Made by a program: the position numbers and the translations under genes
Notes under the pieces: generated by a model
Told to the model about the DNA's origin: nothing
Databases searched by the model: none
What the model saw: only the letters and a program-made list of their open reading frames with translations
Assembly (NCBI RefSeq): GCF_003987495.1
Contig: NZ_NGJU01000008.1
Span: 1 to 64,000, forward strand
Source of the DNA: Vagococcus salmoninarum
GTDB lineage: Bacteria > Bacillota > Bacilli > Lactobacillales > Vagococcaceae
Direction: 5' to 3'
Length of the DNA stretch: 64,000 nucleotides
Shown: in pieces, positions 37,637 to 45,997 of the stretch
Numbering within the stretch: position 1 is the first letter of the stretch
Layout: every line of letters begins with the position of its first letter

Positions 37637-38959
37637 TTATTTGTGAAATTGTGGTAAATGTTCTTTGTGGGCCTCTAATAATTCATCCATTACGGTTTTG
37701 GCGACGTTGCCACTAGTGACTAAGGGATTTATTGTGAAAGCTTGGAGTAACGTCCCGCGATCACCTGTCACAGCAGCTTTAATCGTTAATTCTTCCATTG
37801 ATTTCATGATTTGTAAAAGACCACGGATTTCCGGACCAAAACTACCAAAAGTAAATGGTACAGGACCATTGCCAGTAATTAAGGCAGTAACTTCTACAGC
37901 GCTATCAGCCGGTAAGTCAGTAATTGTGCCATTGTTGCGAGTGCTAACAGTCATGACTGTGCGTTTATCGTTGTAAATTGAATTAATAATTTCACAAGCT
38001 GCATCACTGTAACGAGCACCGCCACGTTCTGCTAGTTGTTGTGGTTTATGATCTAATTGTGGGTCTTTGTAAAGATCAAATAATTCAGCTTCAATTTTTT
38101 TAACTTTTTCAGCCCGAGTGCCATTGTTTTTAAAGTCATCTAATTCTTCAGCTAACATCACATCAGTCATGTAGTAATATTGGTGATAAGGGCAAGGAAC
38201 CATATGTAAGTTTTCGACTTGTTCGAAGTGCAGACGGTTATCAGAAATATTAGCAACGATGCTCTTACCATCAGAATCTTTGCCGTACATTCGACGAATT
38301 AACTCATCGGTTAAGTTTTGACCTTTGTTGTCAGTGACTGTGTGCCAGTGTAAATGATTAATACCAGCAAATTGGAAGAATAAGTCTTTTTGATCACGTT
38401 CTAAGATATCCGCTTCTTCAAAGACAGCGTTAACGGGAATGTTACATAAACCAATGACTTTATCCCAGTTACCATAACGTAAAACTGCTTCTGTTACCAT
38501 ACCAGCTGGGTTAGTAAAGTTAATTAACCAAGCATTGGGACATAGTTCTTTCATGTCCTCAACAATACTTAAAATGACTGGGACAGTTCTTAAAGCTTTA
38601 AACATGCCGCCAGCACCATTAGTTTCTTGACCAATCATGCCGTGACTTAAAGGAATTCGTTCGTCAAGAATTCGAGCATCTAATAAGCCAACACGCATTT
38701 GGGTTGTTACGAAATCTGCATCTTTTAACGCTTCACGACGATCTAAAGTTAAGTGAACTTCACAATCGATGCCAGCAGCTGCCACCATTCTTTTAGCCAT
38801 TGCCCCAACGATTTCTAATTTTTCACGACCTGCTTCGATATCAACTAACCATAGTTCTTTCACTGGTAATTCAGCGTGACGTTTAATAAAGCCTTCTACT
38901 AATTCAGGTGTGTAGCTTGATCCGCCACCTATAGTTACAATTTTTAAGCCTTTAGACAT
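37637..38959 (-). CDS. GH4 6-phospho-beta-glucosidase
   Basis: A 440-residue NAD+- and metal-dependent glycosidase of family 4, cytoplasmic. The N-terminal Rossmann motif is VTIGGGSSYTPELVEGF. The metal and substrate site shows NFTNPAGMVTEA, GLCNIP and FAGINHLHW, typical of the CelF/LicH 6-phospho-beta-glucosidase branch. GH4 enzymes work by an NAD-dependent redox-elimination mechanism. It is monocistronic, with GGAAGG upstream of the ATG and a 16-bp inverted repeat over its promoter. It is the second 6-phospho-beta-glucosidase in the window, the other being GH1 at 9003. Confidence 0.92.
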   Translation of the reverse strand: MSKGLKIVTIGGGSSYTPELVEGFIKRHAELPVKELWLVDIEAGREKLEIVGAMAKRMVAAAGIDCEVHLTLDRREALKDADFVTTQMRVGLLDARILDERIPLSHGMIGQETNGAGGMFKALRTVPVILSIVEDMKELCPNAWLINFTNPAGMVTEAVLRYGNWDKVIGLCNIPVNAVFEEADILERDQKDLFFQFAGINHLHWHTVTDNKGQNLTDELIRRMYGKDSDGKSIVANISDNRLHFEQVENLHMVPCPYHQYYYMTDVMLAEELDDFKNNGTRAEKVKKIEAELFDLYKDPQLDHKPQQLAERGGARYSDAACEIINSIYNDKRTVMTVSTRNNGTITDLPADSAVEVTALITGNGPVPFTFGSFGPEIRGLLQIMKSMEELTIKAAVTGDRGTLLQAFTINPLVTSGNVAKTVMDELLEAHKEHLPQFHK

Positions 38960-38985
38960 AATTTAAGTCATTCCTTCCATCTCTT

Positions 38986-39001
38986 TATACTATTTAGTAT
39001 A
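38986..39001. promoter_or_regulatory. Inverted repeat over the GH4 promoter
   Basis: TATACTA-TT-TAGTATA has perfect 7-bp arms, 27-42 bp upstream of the GH4 ATG. On the minus strand it also supplies TATACT, a good -10. A repressor bound here would cover the promoter. Confidence 0.45.
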
Positions 39002-39087
39002 CATGGATTGTTGGTTAAGGTCGTTATTTTAAGGTGAAAGGGAACAGTGTAAAGGACTAGTGATTTGTTACAATATAAAACACTGGG

Positions 39088-39707
39088 TTACAAGTTAGTG
39101 TAATGAGAGACATCACTGTAGCTGAGCAATTTCCTTTGATTGCCGGTAACTTCCATAATCGTCAAACTATTAGGCAAGACATCGGCTAAGTTGTTTAAGC
39201 TATCTAAGGGTTCCCCTAGTAAATGATTTATCATCGTTTTAATCGTTAAACGGTGAGAAACGATTAAAATTTTCTGATCGGGATGATCGTTGATAATGGT
39301 TTGAAGTTGGTTAATACTTCGAGTTTCTAAGACTTCAAAGGTTTCTCCACCGTTGTCCCCGACGAATAAATGAGGTTCTTCCCAAAAACGTTGCCACTCG
39401 ACGGGGTCATTTTTTTGATATCCTGACGAGTGCGCCCTTCCCATGAGCCCATGCCGATTTCTCGTAAGGCCGGTGACACTTCTGGTGTGACGGGCAAATA
39501 AGCAGTGACTAACTCAGCCGTGGCAAGAGCGCGAGGGCTATCACTAGTAAAGCACTTAGCGATTGTTTCATCTTTGAAAGCTTTTCCTAAAAGGGTGGCT
39601 TGGTTGATTCCAGCAGCAGTTAAATTAGAATTCAAATGGCCTTGCATGCGTTTTTCAGCATTCCACAGAGTTTCACCGTGGCGTACAAAGTATAAAGTAG
39701 TTGTCAT
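39088..39707 (-). pseudogene. Histidine phosphatase (phosphoglycerate mutase-like), frameshifted
   Basis: The minus strand from 39707 encodes the start of a histidine phosphatase (TTLYFVRHGETLWNAEKRMQ) with the catalytic RHGE, running in frame to REIGMGSWEGRTRQDIKK. The remainder (DPVEWQRFWEEPHLFV to LIVSHRLTIKTMINHLLG) is in another frame ending at 39088. The switch falls at a run of seven A on the coding strand (39410-39416); an eighth A would restore a normal protein of about 206 residues. It could be a real mutation, slippage-based phase variation or a sequencing error. The second catalytic His is in SHRLT. Confidence 0.8.
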
Positions 39708-39823
39708 AATAAAAAATCTCCTTCGTAAGTGTGACTAACGCTTATCATACTATGGCAACTTCTCGATTTATAATATATAATTCAAAGTGATTCATATAGA
39801 TAAGTTATGAAAGGAGCAGTTTG

Positions 39824-40702
39824 ATGAACTTACATCGTCTCCGTTTATTTTATGAAGTAGCGAAAGAAGAAAGTGTGACTAAAGGAGCAGAGCGGTTAAG
39901 AATTAGCCAACCAGCTGTCACAGCCCAATTAAAGGCTTTTCAAACTGAGGAAGGGGTTGAGCTGATTTGCCAAGTTGGCCGGGGGATTCAATTGACGCCT
40001 TTAGGCGAAACGCTTTATGAGAAGGCTCAGACGCTTTTTGCAGTCGAAGGCGAAATTGAAAAGCTAATTGCCAAGGCAACGGTCAGTCACTCTGATAAGT
40101 TACGAATTGCTGGGAATTATTTAACAGTTCAAAAAATTTTACCGCCATACATTAAAGAGCTATCAGCCAACCAGTTACAAGTACTAACATTAAATACAAC
40201 AGATAGCCTGCAGTTACTCTTAGATCAAGAAGTCGAATTGGCGGTCTTAGGCCCTTTAGGTCAAGAACAGGAGCAATTGGCATCTTGTAAAATATCTGAA
40301 GATGAGTTAATCTTTGTCGTTAAGCCAGGTCACCCGTTGGAAGAAGGGGAGTGGACTTTAGCTGAGTTAAGTCAGTGGCCGTTTATTGGTCGCGAAAGGG
40401 CGAGTTACACTCAAAAAAACTTAGTTAAACTATTTGATGAGGCAGGCCAAAGACTACCAGAATTTATCTTGCGCTTCAACAACTCCCGAGAAGCTTTAGA
40501 GCAACTTCAGCAAACACCTGCTATTTATTTTTGCTCCCGCTTGTTAGTAGCAGAAAAGTTAGCAGCGAAGGAATTAGTAGCGTTACAACTGGACACTCCG
40601 CCGACTAAACACACGTTGTATTTATACTGGCAACGTCAAGGGAAGTTATCACCAATGGCAGAGCAGTTTCGCCAAGAAGTTAAAAAGGAGCTAGGGAAAT
40701 GA
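39824..40702 (+). CDS. LysR-family transcriptional regulator
   Basis: A 292-residue regulator. The N-terminal winged HTH is MNLHRLRLFYEVAKEESVTK to RISQPAVTAQLKAFQ (residues 1-40), followed by a type-2 periplasmic-binding-like effector domain (from about residue 88). The best-recognised features are LRIAGNYLTVQKILPPYIKE and LAVLGPLG. The ATG at 39824 follows AAGGAG; the ORF could start three bases earlier with TTG but the ATG has the better distance. It overlaps queH by 4 bp (ATGA), so the two are coupled. Its effector is unknown. Confidence 0.85.
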   Translation: MNLHRLRLFYEVAKEESVTKGAERLRISQPAVTAQLKAFQTEEGVELICQVGRGIQLTPLGETLYEKAQTLFAVEGEIEKLIAKATVSHSDKLRIAGNYLTVQKILPPYIKELSANQLQVLTLNTTDSLQLLLDQEVELAVLGPLGQEQEQLASCKISEDELIFVVKPGHPLEEGEWTLAELSQWPFIGRERASYTQKNLVKLFDEAGQRLPEFILRFNNSREALEQLQQTPAIYFCSRLLVAEKLAAKELVALQLDTPPTKHTLYLYWQRQGKLSPMAEQFRQEVKKELGK

Positions 40703-41469
40703 AGACAGTTACCGAGATTTTAAAAGGGATGCAATCTAATCAAAAGATTAATTACGATAAAGTGCTAAAGCAAGTCATTGAAAATTGGCAGCAAGAACAG
40801 CTTCGTCCGACTGTCTTACTTCATAGTTGTTGCGCCCCTTGTAGTACAAGTTCTTTAGAATATTTAGTGACATACGCTGACGTGACCGTCTATTTCGCAA
40901 ATTCTAATATTCATCCCCGGACAGAGTATCTCCGAAGAGAGTTAGTTCAAAAAGAGTTTATTACCGCCTTTAATCAAAAATCAGCCCAGCAAGTTAAATT
41001 TTTAGCAGCTCCTTATGAGCCTCAAGCTTTTATTAAGATGGTGAAAGAGGGACAATGGGAAGCAGAGCCAGAAGGTGGCAAGCGCTGTCGTGGTTGTTTT
41101 GAAATGCGCTTAGATTTAGTCGCTCAAAAAGCGCAAGAACTAGGTTACGATTATTTTGGTAGTGCCTTAACTTTGTCACCTAAAAAAGACAGTCAGCTGA
41201 TTAATCAGTTAGGAATTGAAATTCAAGAATTTTATCAAACCGCTTATTTACCAAGTGATTTTAAAAAGAATAATGGTTACAAACGTTCCATTGAAATGTG
41301 TCAAGAATACGACGTTTACCGCCAATGTTATTGCGGCTGTTTGTATGCAGCAAAAGATCAAGGGGTAGATTTAAAAGCAGTAACTCGTGAGAGTCGCGAG
41401 TTTTTACAACAACGGCAAGGAATTGTCTTTAAAACAGTGACTAAAAACCAAGGAGATGATCCAAGATGA
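40699..41469 (+). CDS. queH: Epoxyqueuosine reductase QueH
   Basis: A 256-residue enzyme for the last step of queuosine biosynthesis in tRNA (epoxyqueuosine to queuosine), the non-orthologous alternative to QueG. Evidence is the CC motif in LLHSCCAPCSTSS, the later cysteine pair in GGKRCRGCFEMRLDLVAQ, the segment GSALTLSPKKDSQLIN, and the C-terminal YRQCYCGCLYA. These cysteines hold the metal centres of the DUF208/QueH family. It overlaps both the LysR gene and the next gene by 4 bp, indicating one transcript. No other queuosine genes are in the window. Confidence 0.92.
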   Translation: MKTVTEILKGMQSNQKINYDKVLKQVIENWQQEQLRPTVLLHSCCAPCSTSSLEYLVTYADVTVYFANSNIHPRTEYLRRELVQKEFITAFNQKSAQQVKFLAAPYEPQAFIKMVKEGQWEAEPEGGKRCRGCFEMRLDLVAQKAQELGYDYFGSALTLSPKKDSQLINQLGIEIQEFYQTAYLPSDFKKNNGYKRSIEMCQEYDVYRQCYCGCLYAAKDQGVDLKAVTRESREFLQQRQGIVFKTVTKNQGDDPR

Positions 41470-41954
41470 AAACAGCCGAAAAGTGGATTGCAGAATTAGC
41501 TTTAGCCCCTCACCCTGAAGGTGGCTTTTATAAACGGACAGAAGAAAGCACTGTTACTTTAAGCATTAACCAACAGGACCGACCTTTGTACACGAGTATT
41601 TATTTTTTATTAACCCCAGCCAGTCCCTCCCATTTTCATCGTCTCCAATCTGATGAAGTATGGTATTATCACGATGGCATGCCTTTGACCGTTCATTGTT
41701 TGTTCCCAGATGGACGTTATGAAGCAGTCACTTTAGGGAAAGAGATTACTGAAGGTCAACAATTGCATTATACAGTTCCAAAAGGCACGATCTTTGGTTC
41801 CAGTGTAGTAGTTGATTACGCCTTAGTTAGTTGTGTCGTAGCTCCAGGTTTTGACTTTGCTGATTTTGAATTGTTTACCCAGAAAGACTTGTTAGCACTG
41901 TACCCCCAACATGAAGGGATAATTAGAGTATTAGCTTATCAAGAATTGCCATAA
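41466..41954 (+). CDS. Cupin-domain protein (DUF985)
   Basis: A 162-residue cytoplasmic protein of the DUF985/cupin_5 family. Recognisable features are APHPEGGFYKRTE at the start and the cupin core TSIYFLLTPASPSHFHRLQS to DEVWYYHDGMPL, with a His-rich metal- or ligand-binding pocket. The biochemical role is unknown. ATGA overlap with queH places it third in the lysR-queH-cupin unit. Confidence 0.85.
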   Translation: MKTAEKWIAELALAPHPEGGFYKRTEESTVTLSINQQDRPLYTSIYFLLTPASPSHFHRLQSDEVWYYHDGMPLTVHCLFPDGRYEAVTLGKEITEGQQLHYTVPKGTIFGSSVVVDYALVSCVVAPGFDFADFELFTQKDLLALYPQHEGIIRVLAYQELP

Positions 41955-42071
41955 GAAAAGATGGTTTAAAACCTAAGCTTAATCTTCTTAAATAGACCTT
42001 ATTTATCTTTTTATTAGAATGTGCCCATTTTTACAATCTTTCTTTACTATAACTGTTCACATAGCTATTTA

Positions 42072-42080
42072 TGATATAAT
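42072..42080 (+). promoter_or_regulatory. Extended -10 promoter of the two-gene small-protein module
   Basis: TGATATAAT (TGn plus perfect TATAAT), 24 bp before the ATG at 42105. The gap from the cupin stop to here is AT-rich with an imperfect hairpin near 41953-41990. Confidence 0.55.
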
Positions 42081-42104
42081 TAATAAAAACGCTGGAGGGA
42101 AATG

Positions 42105-42434
42105 ATGAATAAAAATCAATTGCGAATGATTAAACAGGCGGAATTAGAAATCAGTGCTCAAAACAAAAAAATTATTACTGATGCCTTAGCTAAATCGGAT
42201 GGCCCGACGCTTACAATTAAACAACAACATAAACTTGACGAAACTATCGAAAAAGAGTCAACAATTATTTTGGCAACCTCACTAGAAGTTGTTGCTAAGC
42301 ATCCAGAAAAATCAAACCAGCAGTTAGTTATTATGGTTTTAGAAAAAATAGCCGAGAGCTCAAGAATCAAACTTGTTAGAAAATTAGCGAAAAACTCACT
42401 GAAAATGATTAATAATGGAGGATATACTCTATGA
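42105..42434 (+). CDS. Uncharacterised 109-residue helical protein
   Basis: I do not recognise this protein. It is soluble by appearance, without a signal peptide or transmembrane helix, Lys- and Glu-rich, and probably all helical (QLRMIKQAELEISAQNKKII; HKLDETIEKESTIILATSLE). It has its own extended -10 promoter and a strong GGAGGG site. Its stop overlaps the start of a 48-residue peptide gene (ATGA), which means the two products are made together. Function cannot be inferred; a regulator, chaperone or immunity protein for the peptide are possibilities. Confidence 0.65.
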   Translation: MNKNQLRMIKQAELEISAQNKKIITDALAKSDGPTLTIKQQHKLDETIEKESTIILATSLEVVAKHPEKSNQQLVIMVLEKIAESSRIKLVRKLAKNSLKMINNGGYTL

Positions 42435-42577
42435 AATTTTTGACTATACTAAAAAACTTGTTTTCGACAGTTGCAAATAATGAAGAAGCAATAACGACCT
42501 TCATTAAACTTATTAGTGCCACCGTTAATAGTGCCCAACAACTGAGTGATAGCTTTTCAAAAAATAAGGCTCAATAG
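42431..42577 (+). CDS. Small amphipathic peptide (48 residues)
   Basis: An unrecognised 48-residue peptide, MKFLTILKNLFSTV followed by ANNEEAITTFIKLISATVNS and a Gln/Ser/Lys-rich end. Its first 35 residues can form amphipathic helices, and it lacks a typical signal peptide or double-glycine leader. GGAGG lies 9 bp upstream of the ATG, and the start overlaps the stop of the preceding gene, so expression is well supported despite the small size. A membrane-active peptide (leaderless-bacteriocin-like or PSM-like) is possible but unproven. Confidence 0.6.
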   Translation: MKFLTILKNLFSTVANNEEAITTFIKLISATVNSAQQLSDSFSKNKAQ

Positions 42578-42719
42578 TGCGATGTTAAATGGAGTGAATG
42601 TCTCACATTTACGGAGCTATAGCGACAGATAAAAGAGCTGTGACATAAGTCTTTTGCCTCAAATAAAATAGGTGACGTCTGCTACAAAAATTACGGTAAC
42701 AACATAAATAAGATAGTTT

Positions 42720-42777
42720 GAAAAATCGATTTAGACAGATATTCTTTTCAGAATACTATCTAAATCGATTTTTTTAG
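42720..42777. terminator. Bidirectional terminator after the small-protein module
   Basis: A long imperfect stem (about 23 bp with one mismatch and one bulge), arms AAAAATCGATTTAGA and TCTAAATCGATTTTT, loop TTTTCA. It serves the small-protein module and the convergent M42 peptidase gene. The 140 bp before it (42578-42719) holds nothing I can identify. Confidence 0.75.
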
Positions 42778-42823
42778 TTTCTGACGGCAGAATCTCTTCT
42801 TAGGTCAGGGGTTTCTATTTTAT

Positions 42824-43858
42824 TTAAATCATCTCACTAAATAAATACTCAGTGACTAATTGTTCCGTAGCATCAATCGAGTCTTGGTGTGTCCGCTCGT
42901 AAGCATGACTTGATTCAATCCCAGCCCCTAATAAGCCGTGACGGACATCAGCTCCAGCTTTCATTGCCGCTGAAGCATCGCTACCATAATAAGGGTAAAT
43001 ATCTAATTGGTAAGGGATTTCTTTCCCTAGGCACAAGGCGACTAAGTGGTTGCGTAACCCTAGATGGTAAGGACCGCTGCCGTCTTTGACACAAATTGAA
43101 ACGGTGTACTCATCGGTTTGTTGATCGTCACCCATGGCACCCATGTCAACAGCTAAATATTCGACAACCTTATCAGAGATGTTTGAGTTGCCACCATATC
43201 CGATTTCTTCATTGTTTGAAAAGAAGAAATGAGTCGTATAAGGTAAGGTTTGTTTAGACTCAGCGAGCTGCCGTAAAAATTGGATGAGGATGGCGGCACT
43301 GACTTTATCATCTAAATGGCGAGATTTAATAAAGCCGCTGTCGGTGATTTCTGTCCGAGGGTCAAAGCTAATGAAATCCCCAACTTGAATTCCTAAAGCC
43401 AAAGTTTCATCAGCTGTGCGAACTTTTTGGTCAATCCGGACTTCCATATTATCTTGATTACGTTCGGCAGTGCCGGCATCTTTATAAACATGGACACTTG
43501 TTTGATGCATTAAGATTGTTCCAGTGTAAGTGTCACCTGTTTGAGTATGAATGGTACAGTATTCTCCTTCAATGGCATTAAAGCGAAAGCCGCCAATTAA
43601 GTCTAATTTCAAACGGCCGTCGCTTTTAATACTGCGAACCATGGCACCTAAAGTATCAACATGGGCAGTAATAAATCGCTCGTCACTTGTGATTTTTCCA
43701 GGAACTGTGACAATTAAACTGCCTTTCCGATTTTCTGTTGGGTGGTAGCCATATGTCTTTAAGTCGTTTTTAATCTCTTGAATGATAACTTTCGTATCCC
43801 CAGTTGGTGAAGGAATGTTTGTTAAGTGAGCCACTAAATCAATTGTTTTTTCAGTCAT
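42824..43858 (-). CDS. M42-family aminopeptidase
   Basis: A 344-residue cytoplasmic dinuclear-metal aminopeptidase of family M42 (glutamyl aminopeptidase/FrvX-like). Metal ligands and catalytic residues are visible in AHVDTLGAM (His), HLDDKVSAA (Asp), NNEEIGYGGNS (two Glu), AVDMGAMG (Asp) and SSHAYERTH (His). Members form large tetrahedral assemblies and trim peptides; substrate preference cannot be read. The ATG has AGGAGAG upstream. It is probably monocistronic. Confidence 0.9.
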   Translation of the reverse strand: MTEKTIDLVAHLTNIPSPTGDTKVIIQEIKNDLKTYGYHPTENRKGSLIVTVPGKITSDERFITAHVDTLGAMVRSIKSDGRLKLDLIGGFRFNAIEGEYCTIHTQTGDTYTGTILMHQTSVHVYKDAGTAERNQDNMEVRIDQKVRTADETLALGIQVGDFISFDPRTEITDSGFIKSRHLDDKVSAAILIQFLRQLAESKQTLPYTTHFFFSNNEEIGYGGNSNISDKVVEYLAVDMGAMGDDQQTDEYTVSICVKDGSGPYHLGLRNHLVALCLGKEIPYQLDIYPYYGSDASAAMKAGADVRHGLLGAGIESSHAYERTHQDSIDATEQLVTEYLFSEMI

Positions 43859-43948
43859 AAGTCTCTCCTTTAATAAATGTACTTATGACTATCTTAGCTG
43901 AAAAAGTCAGAAAAAGAAAATAAAAGTCCTAAGCATTTAACTTTCTTT

Positions 43949-43966
43949 TATACCCCCAAGGGTATA
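43949..43966. promoter_or_regulatory. CstR/CsoR-type operator of the persulfide operon
   Basis: TATACCC-CCAA-GGGTATA is a perfect 7+4+7 inverted repeat, matching the GC-centre ATACCC...GGGTAT operators of CsoR/CstR repressors. It lies 38-55 bp before the first ATG, over the expected promoter. The CstR-type gene is the last of the same operon, so feedback control is expected. Confidence 0.8.
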
Positions 43967-44003
43967 CGATAGTCTTATCAAATAAACTAAAAGGAATGAG
44001 TAA

Positions 44004-44309
44004 ATGTTTTTATTTAATAAAGTCCCAACTATTTCGAATCGTGAACTAGCAGCCTTGTTACCAGAAAATCCAACAATTATTGATGTCCGTGAGAAGCATG
44101 AATTTCAAGGCGGACATATTCCTAAAGCCGAAAATATTCCCTTAGGAAAAATTGCTAATTATAAAAAGCCAGTAAAAGAAAAGTTATATATCGTTTGTCA
44201 ATCAGGAGCCCGCAGTAAACAAGCTGTTAGCATCTTACAAGAAAAAGGCTATGAGGCTGTTAATTTAAAAGGCGGCATGATTACATGGAATGGTCCAGTT
44301 AGACAATAA
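44004..44309 (+). CDS. Rhodanese-domain sulfurtransferase
   Basis: A 101-residue single-domain rhodanese. The active-site loop is VCQSGARS, with Cys as persulfide carrier, after the CH2A-like IIDVREKHEFQGGHIPKAEN. It should pass sulfane sulfur between low-molecular-weight persulfides and acceptors. It is the first gene of the operon headed by the CstR-type operator and is followed 24 bp later by the CoA-disulfide reductase fusion. It is cytoplasmic. Confidence 0.9.
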   Translation: MFLFNKVPTISNRELAALLPENPTIIDVREKHEFQGGHIPKAENIPLGKIANYKKPVKEKLYIVCQSGARSKQAVSILQEKGYEAVNLKGGMITWNGPVRQ

Positions 44310-44333
44310 AATAAAGAAAGTAGGTAGTGCTAA

Positions 44334-45989
44334 ATGAAAGTTGTGATTATTGGTGGCGTCGCTGGTGGTATGTCAGCGGCAACCCGTTTACGTCGTTTAA
44401 ATGAAGAGGCTGACATTATCGTCTTAGAAAAAGGTCCCTTTGTTTCTTTTGCTAATTGTGGTTTGCCGTATTATGTTTCAGGGGAAATTGCTGAGCGGGA
44501 AGCATTATTAGTTCAAACACCAGCTAGTTTGAAAGCCCGTTTTGACTTAGATGTTCGTCCGAACAGTGAAGCAATCAAAATTGATTCAGTAAATAAAAGG
44601 GTTGAAATTAGTCATAATGGGGAAAGTTATTTAGAAAGTTACGATTCTTTAATCTTGTCCCCAGGTGCCAGACCTTTCGTCCCACCGATTACTGGCTTAA
44701 AGGAAGCTAATAATATCTTCACCTTACGAAACGTGCCAGACTTAGATCAAATAATGAGTTTTGTTGAAAGGGAAGCACCTAAGAGTGCCGTAGTGATTGG
44801 TGCTGGATTTATTGGTTTAGAGATGGCAGAGAACTTAGCTAATCGTGGGTTAGAAGTAACAATTGTCGAAAAGGCTCCTCATGTTTTACCACCACTGGAC
44901 GAAGAGATGGCAGTTTTTGTCCAAGAGGAGCTAGTCAAAAATAATGTTAAAGTGTTAACTAACTTATCAGCTAGTGAATTTAAAGACAATGGCCGTCAAG
45001 TAATCTTAGAAGATGGCAGTCAGTTATCAGCTGATTTAGTCATTATGTCTGTTGGGGTTCAACCAGAAAATAGCTTAGCAGAGTCAGCGGGACTAAAGTT
45101 AGGCTTACGTGGCGGGATTTTAGTCGGTGAGGACTATCAAACTTCTGTGAAAGACATTTACGCAGTTGGGGATGCGATTGTTGTGAAACAACAAATTACT
45201 GGGGAAGATGCCTTAATTTCGCTCGCCTCACCAGCTAATCGCCAAGGTCGACAAGTAGCTGATGTGATTTCTGGTTTACCACGAAAAAATCAAGGAAGTA
45301 TTGGTACAGCGATTGTGCGGGTCTTTGAAATGACTGCCGCCAGTACCGGCTTAACAGAACGCCAAGCGAAACTAGCTAACTTGGATTTCCAAGTGATTCA
45401 TACGAAAGGCAAAGATCATGCAGGTTATTACCCAGGCTCAGGGATGATTGTCTTAAAATTAGTCTTTAATCCTCAAACAGGTCAAATTTATGGGGCCCAA
45501 GGAATTGGTCAAAAAGGCGTGGATAAACGGATTGATATTTTAGCCACAGCGATTAAAGGCGGCTTACGAGTGGAAGACTTACCAGAACTAGAGTTTACAT
45601 ATGCCCCACCCTTTGGCGTTGCGAAAGATCCAGTTAATATGTTAGGTTATGTTGCAATGAATATGATGGAAGGTCATAGTGAAATGGTGCAATGGCATGA
45701 AGTTCCAACTTTAGTTGCTAGTGGCAGTCAAATTTTAGATGTCCGGAATGAAGGGGAGTTACAAGCAGGTGAATTTCCAGGAGCTCACCACATTCCGCTA
45801 GCCGAGTTACGGGAGCGTTTATCAGAATTATCCACAAGGACGAACTACATTGTTAGTTGTGAAAGTGGCTTGCGAAGTTATATTGCCGAACGGATTCTCA
45901 AACAACATGGTTATCAAGTTAAAAATTTAGATGGGGCTTTCCACTTATATCAAAAGGTTCGTCCTAGTGAGTTACTTTATAGAAAGTAG
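44334..45989 (+). CDS. cdr: CoA-disulfide reductase with C-terminal rhodanese domain
   Basis: A 551-residue flavoprotein fused to a rhodanese. The N-terminal FAD motif is VVIIGGVAGGMSAATRLRR, the catalytic Cys42 is in SFANCGLPYYVSGE, and the NAD(P)H-binding motif is VVIGAGFIGLEMAENLA. The C-terminal rhodanese (about residues 460-545) has its own active Cys509 in IVSCESGLRS. Such CoADR-rhodanese fusions reduce CoA disulfides and per- or polysulfides. Together with the upstream rhodanese and downstream CstR-type repressor it forms a reactive-sulfur response operon, presumably induced by persulfide stress. Identification is good. Confidence 0.93.
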   Translation: MKVVIIGGVAGGMSAATRLRRLNEEADIIVLEKGPFVSFANCGLPYYVSGEIAEREALLVQTPASLKARFDLDVRPNSEAIKIDSVNKRVEISHNGESYLESYDSLILSPGARPFVPPITGLKEANNIFTLRNVPDLDQIMSFVEREAPKSAVVIGAGFIGLEMAENLANRGLEVTIVEKAPHVLPPLDEEMAVFVQEELVKNNVKVLTNLSASEFKDNGRQVILEDGSQLSADLVIMSVGVQPENSLAESAGLKLGLRGGILVGEDYQTSVKDIYAVGDAIVVKQQITGEDALISLASPANRQGRQVADVISGLPRKNQGSIGTAIVRVFEMTAASTGLTERQAKLANLDFQVIHTKGKDHAGYYPGSGMIVLKLVFNPQTGQIYGAQGIGQKGVDKRIDILATAIKGGLRVEDLPELEFTYAPPFGVAKDPVNMLGYVAMNMMEGHSEMVQWHEVPTLVASGSQILDVRNEGELQAGEFPGAHHIPLAELRERLSELSTRTNYIVSCESGLRSYIAERILKQHGYQVKNLDGAFHLYQKVRPSELLYRK

Positions 45990-45997
45990 GTAAAAAC

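Noticed and set aside
42431-42577. Class II bacteriocin with a double-glycine leader
   Set aside because: No Gly-Gly leader and no dedicated transporter with a C39 peptidase domain nearby.
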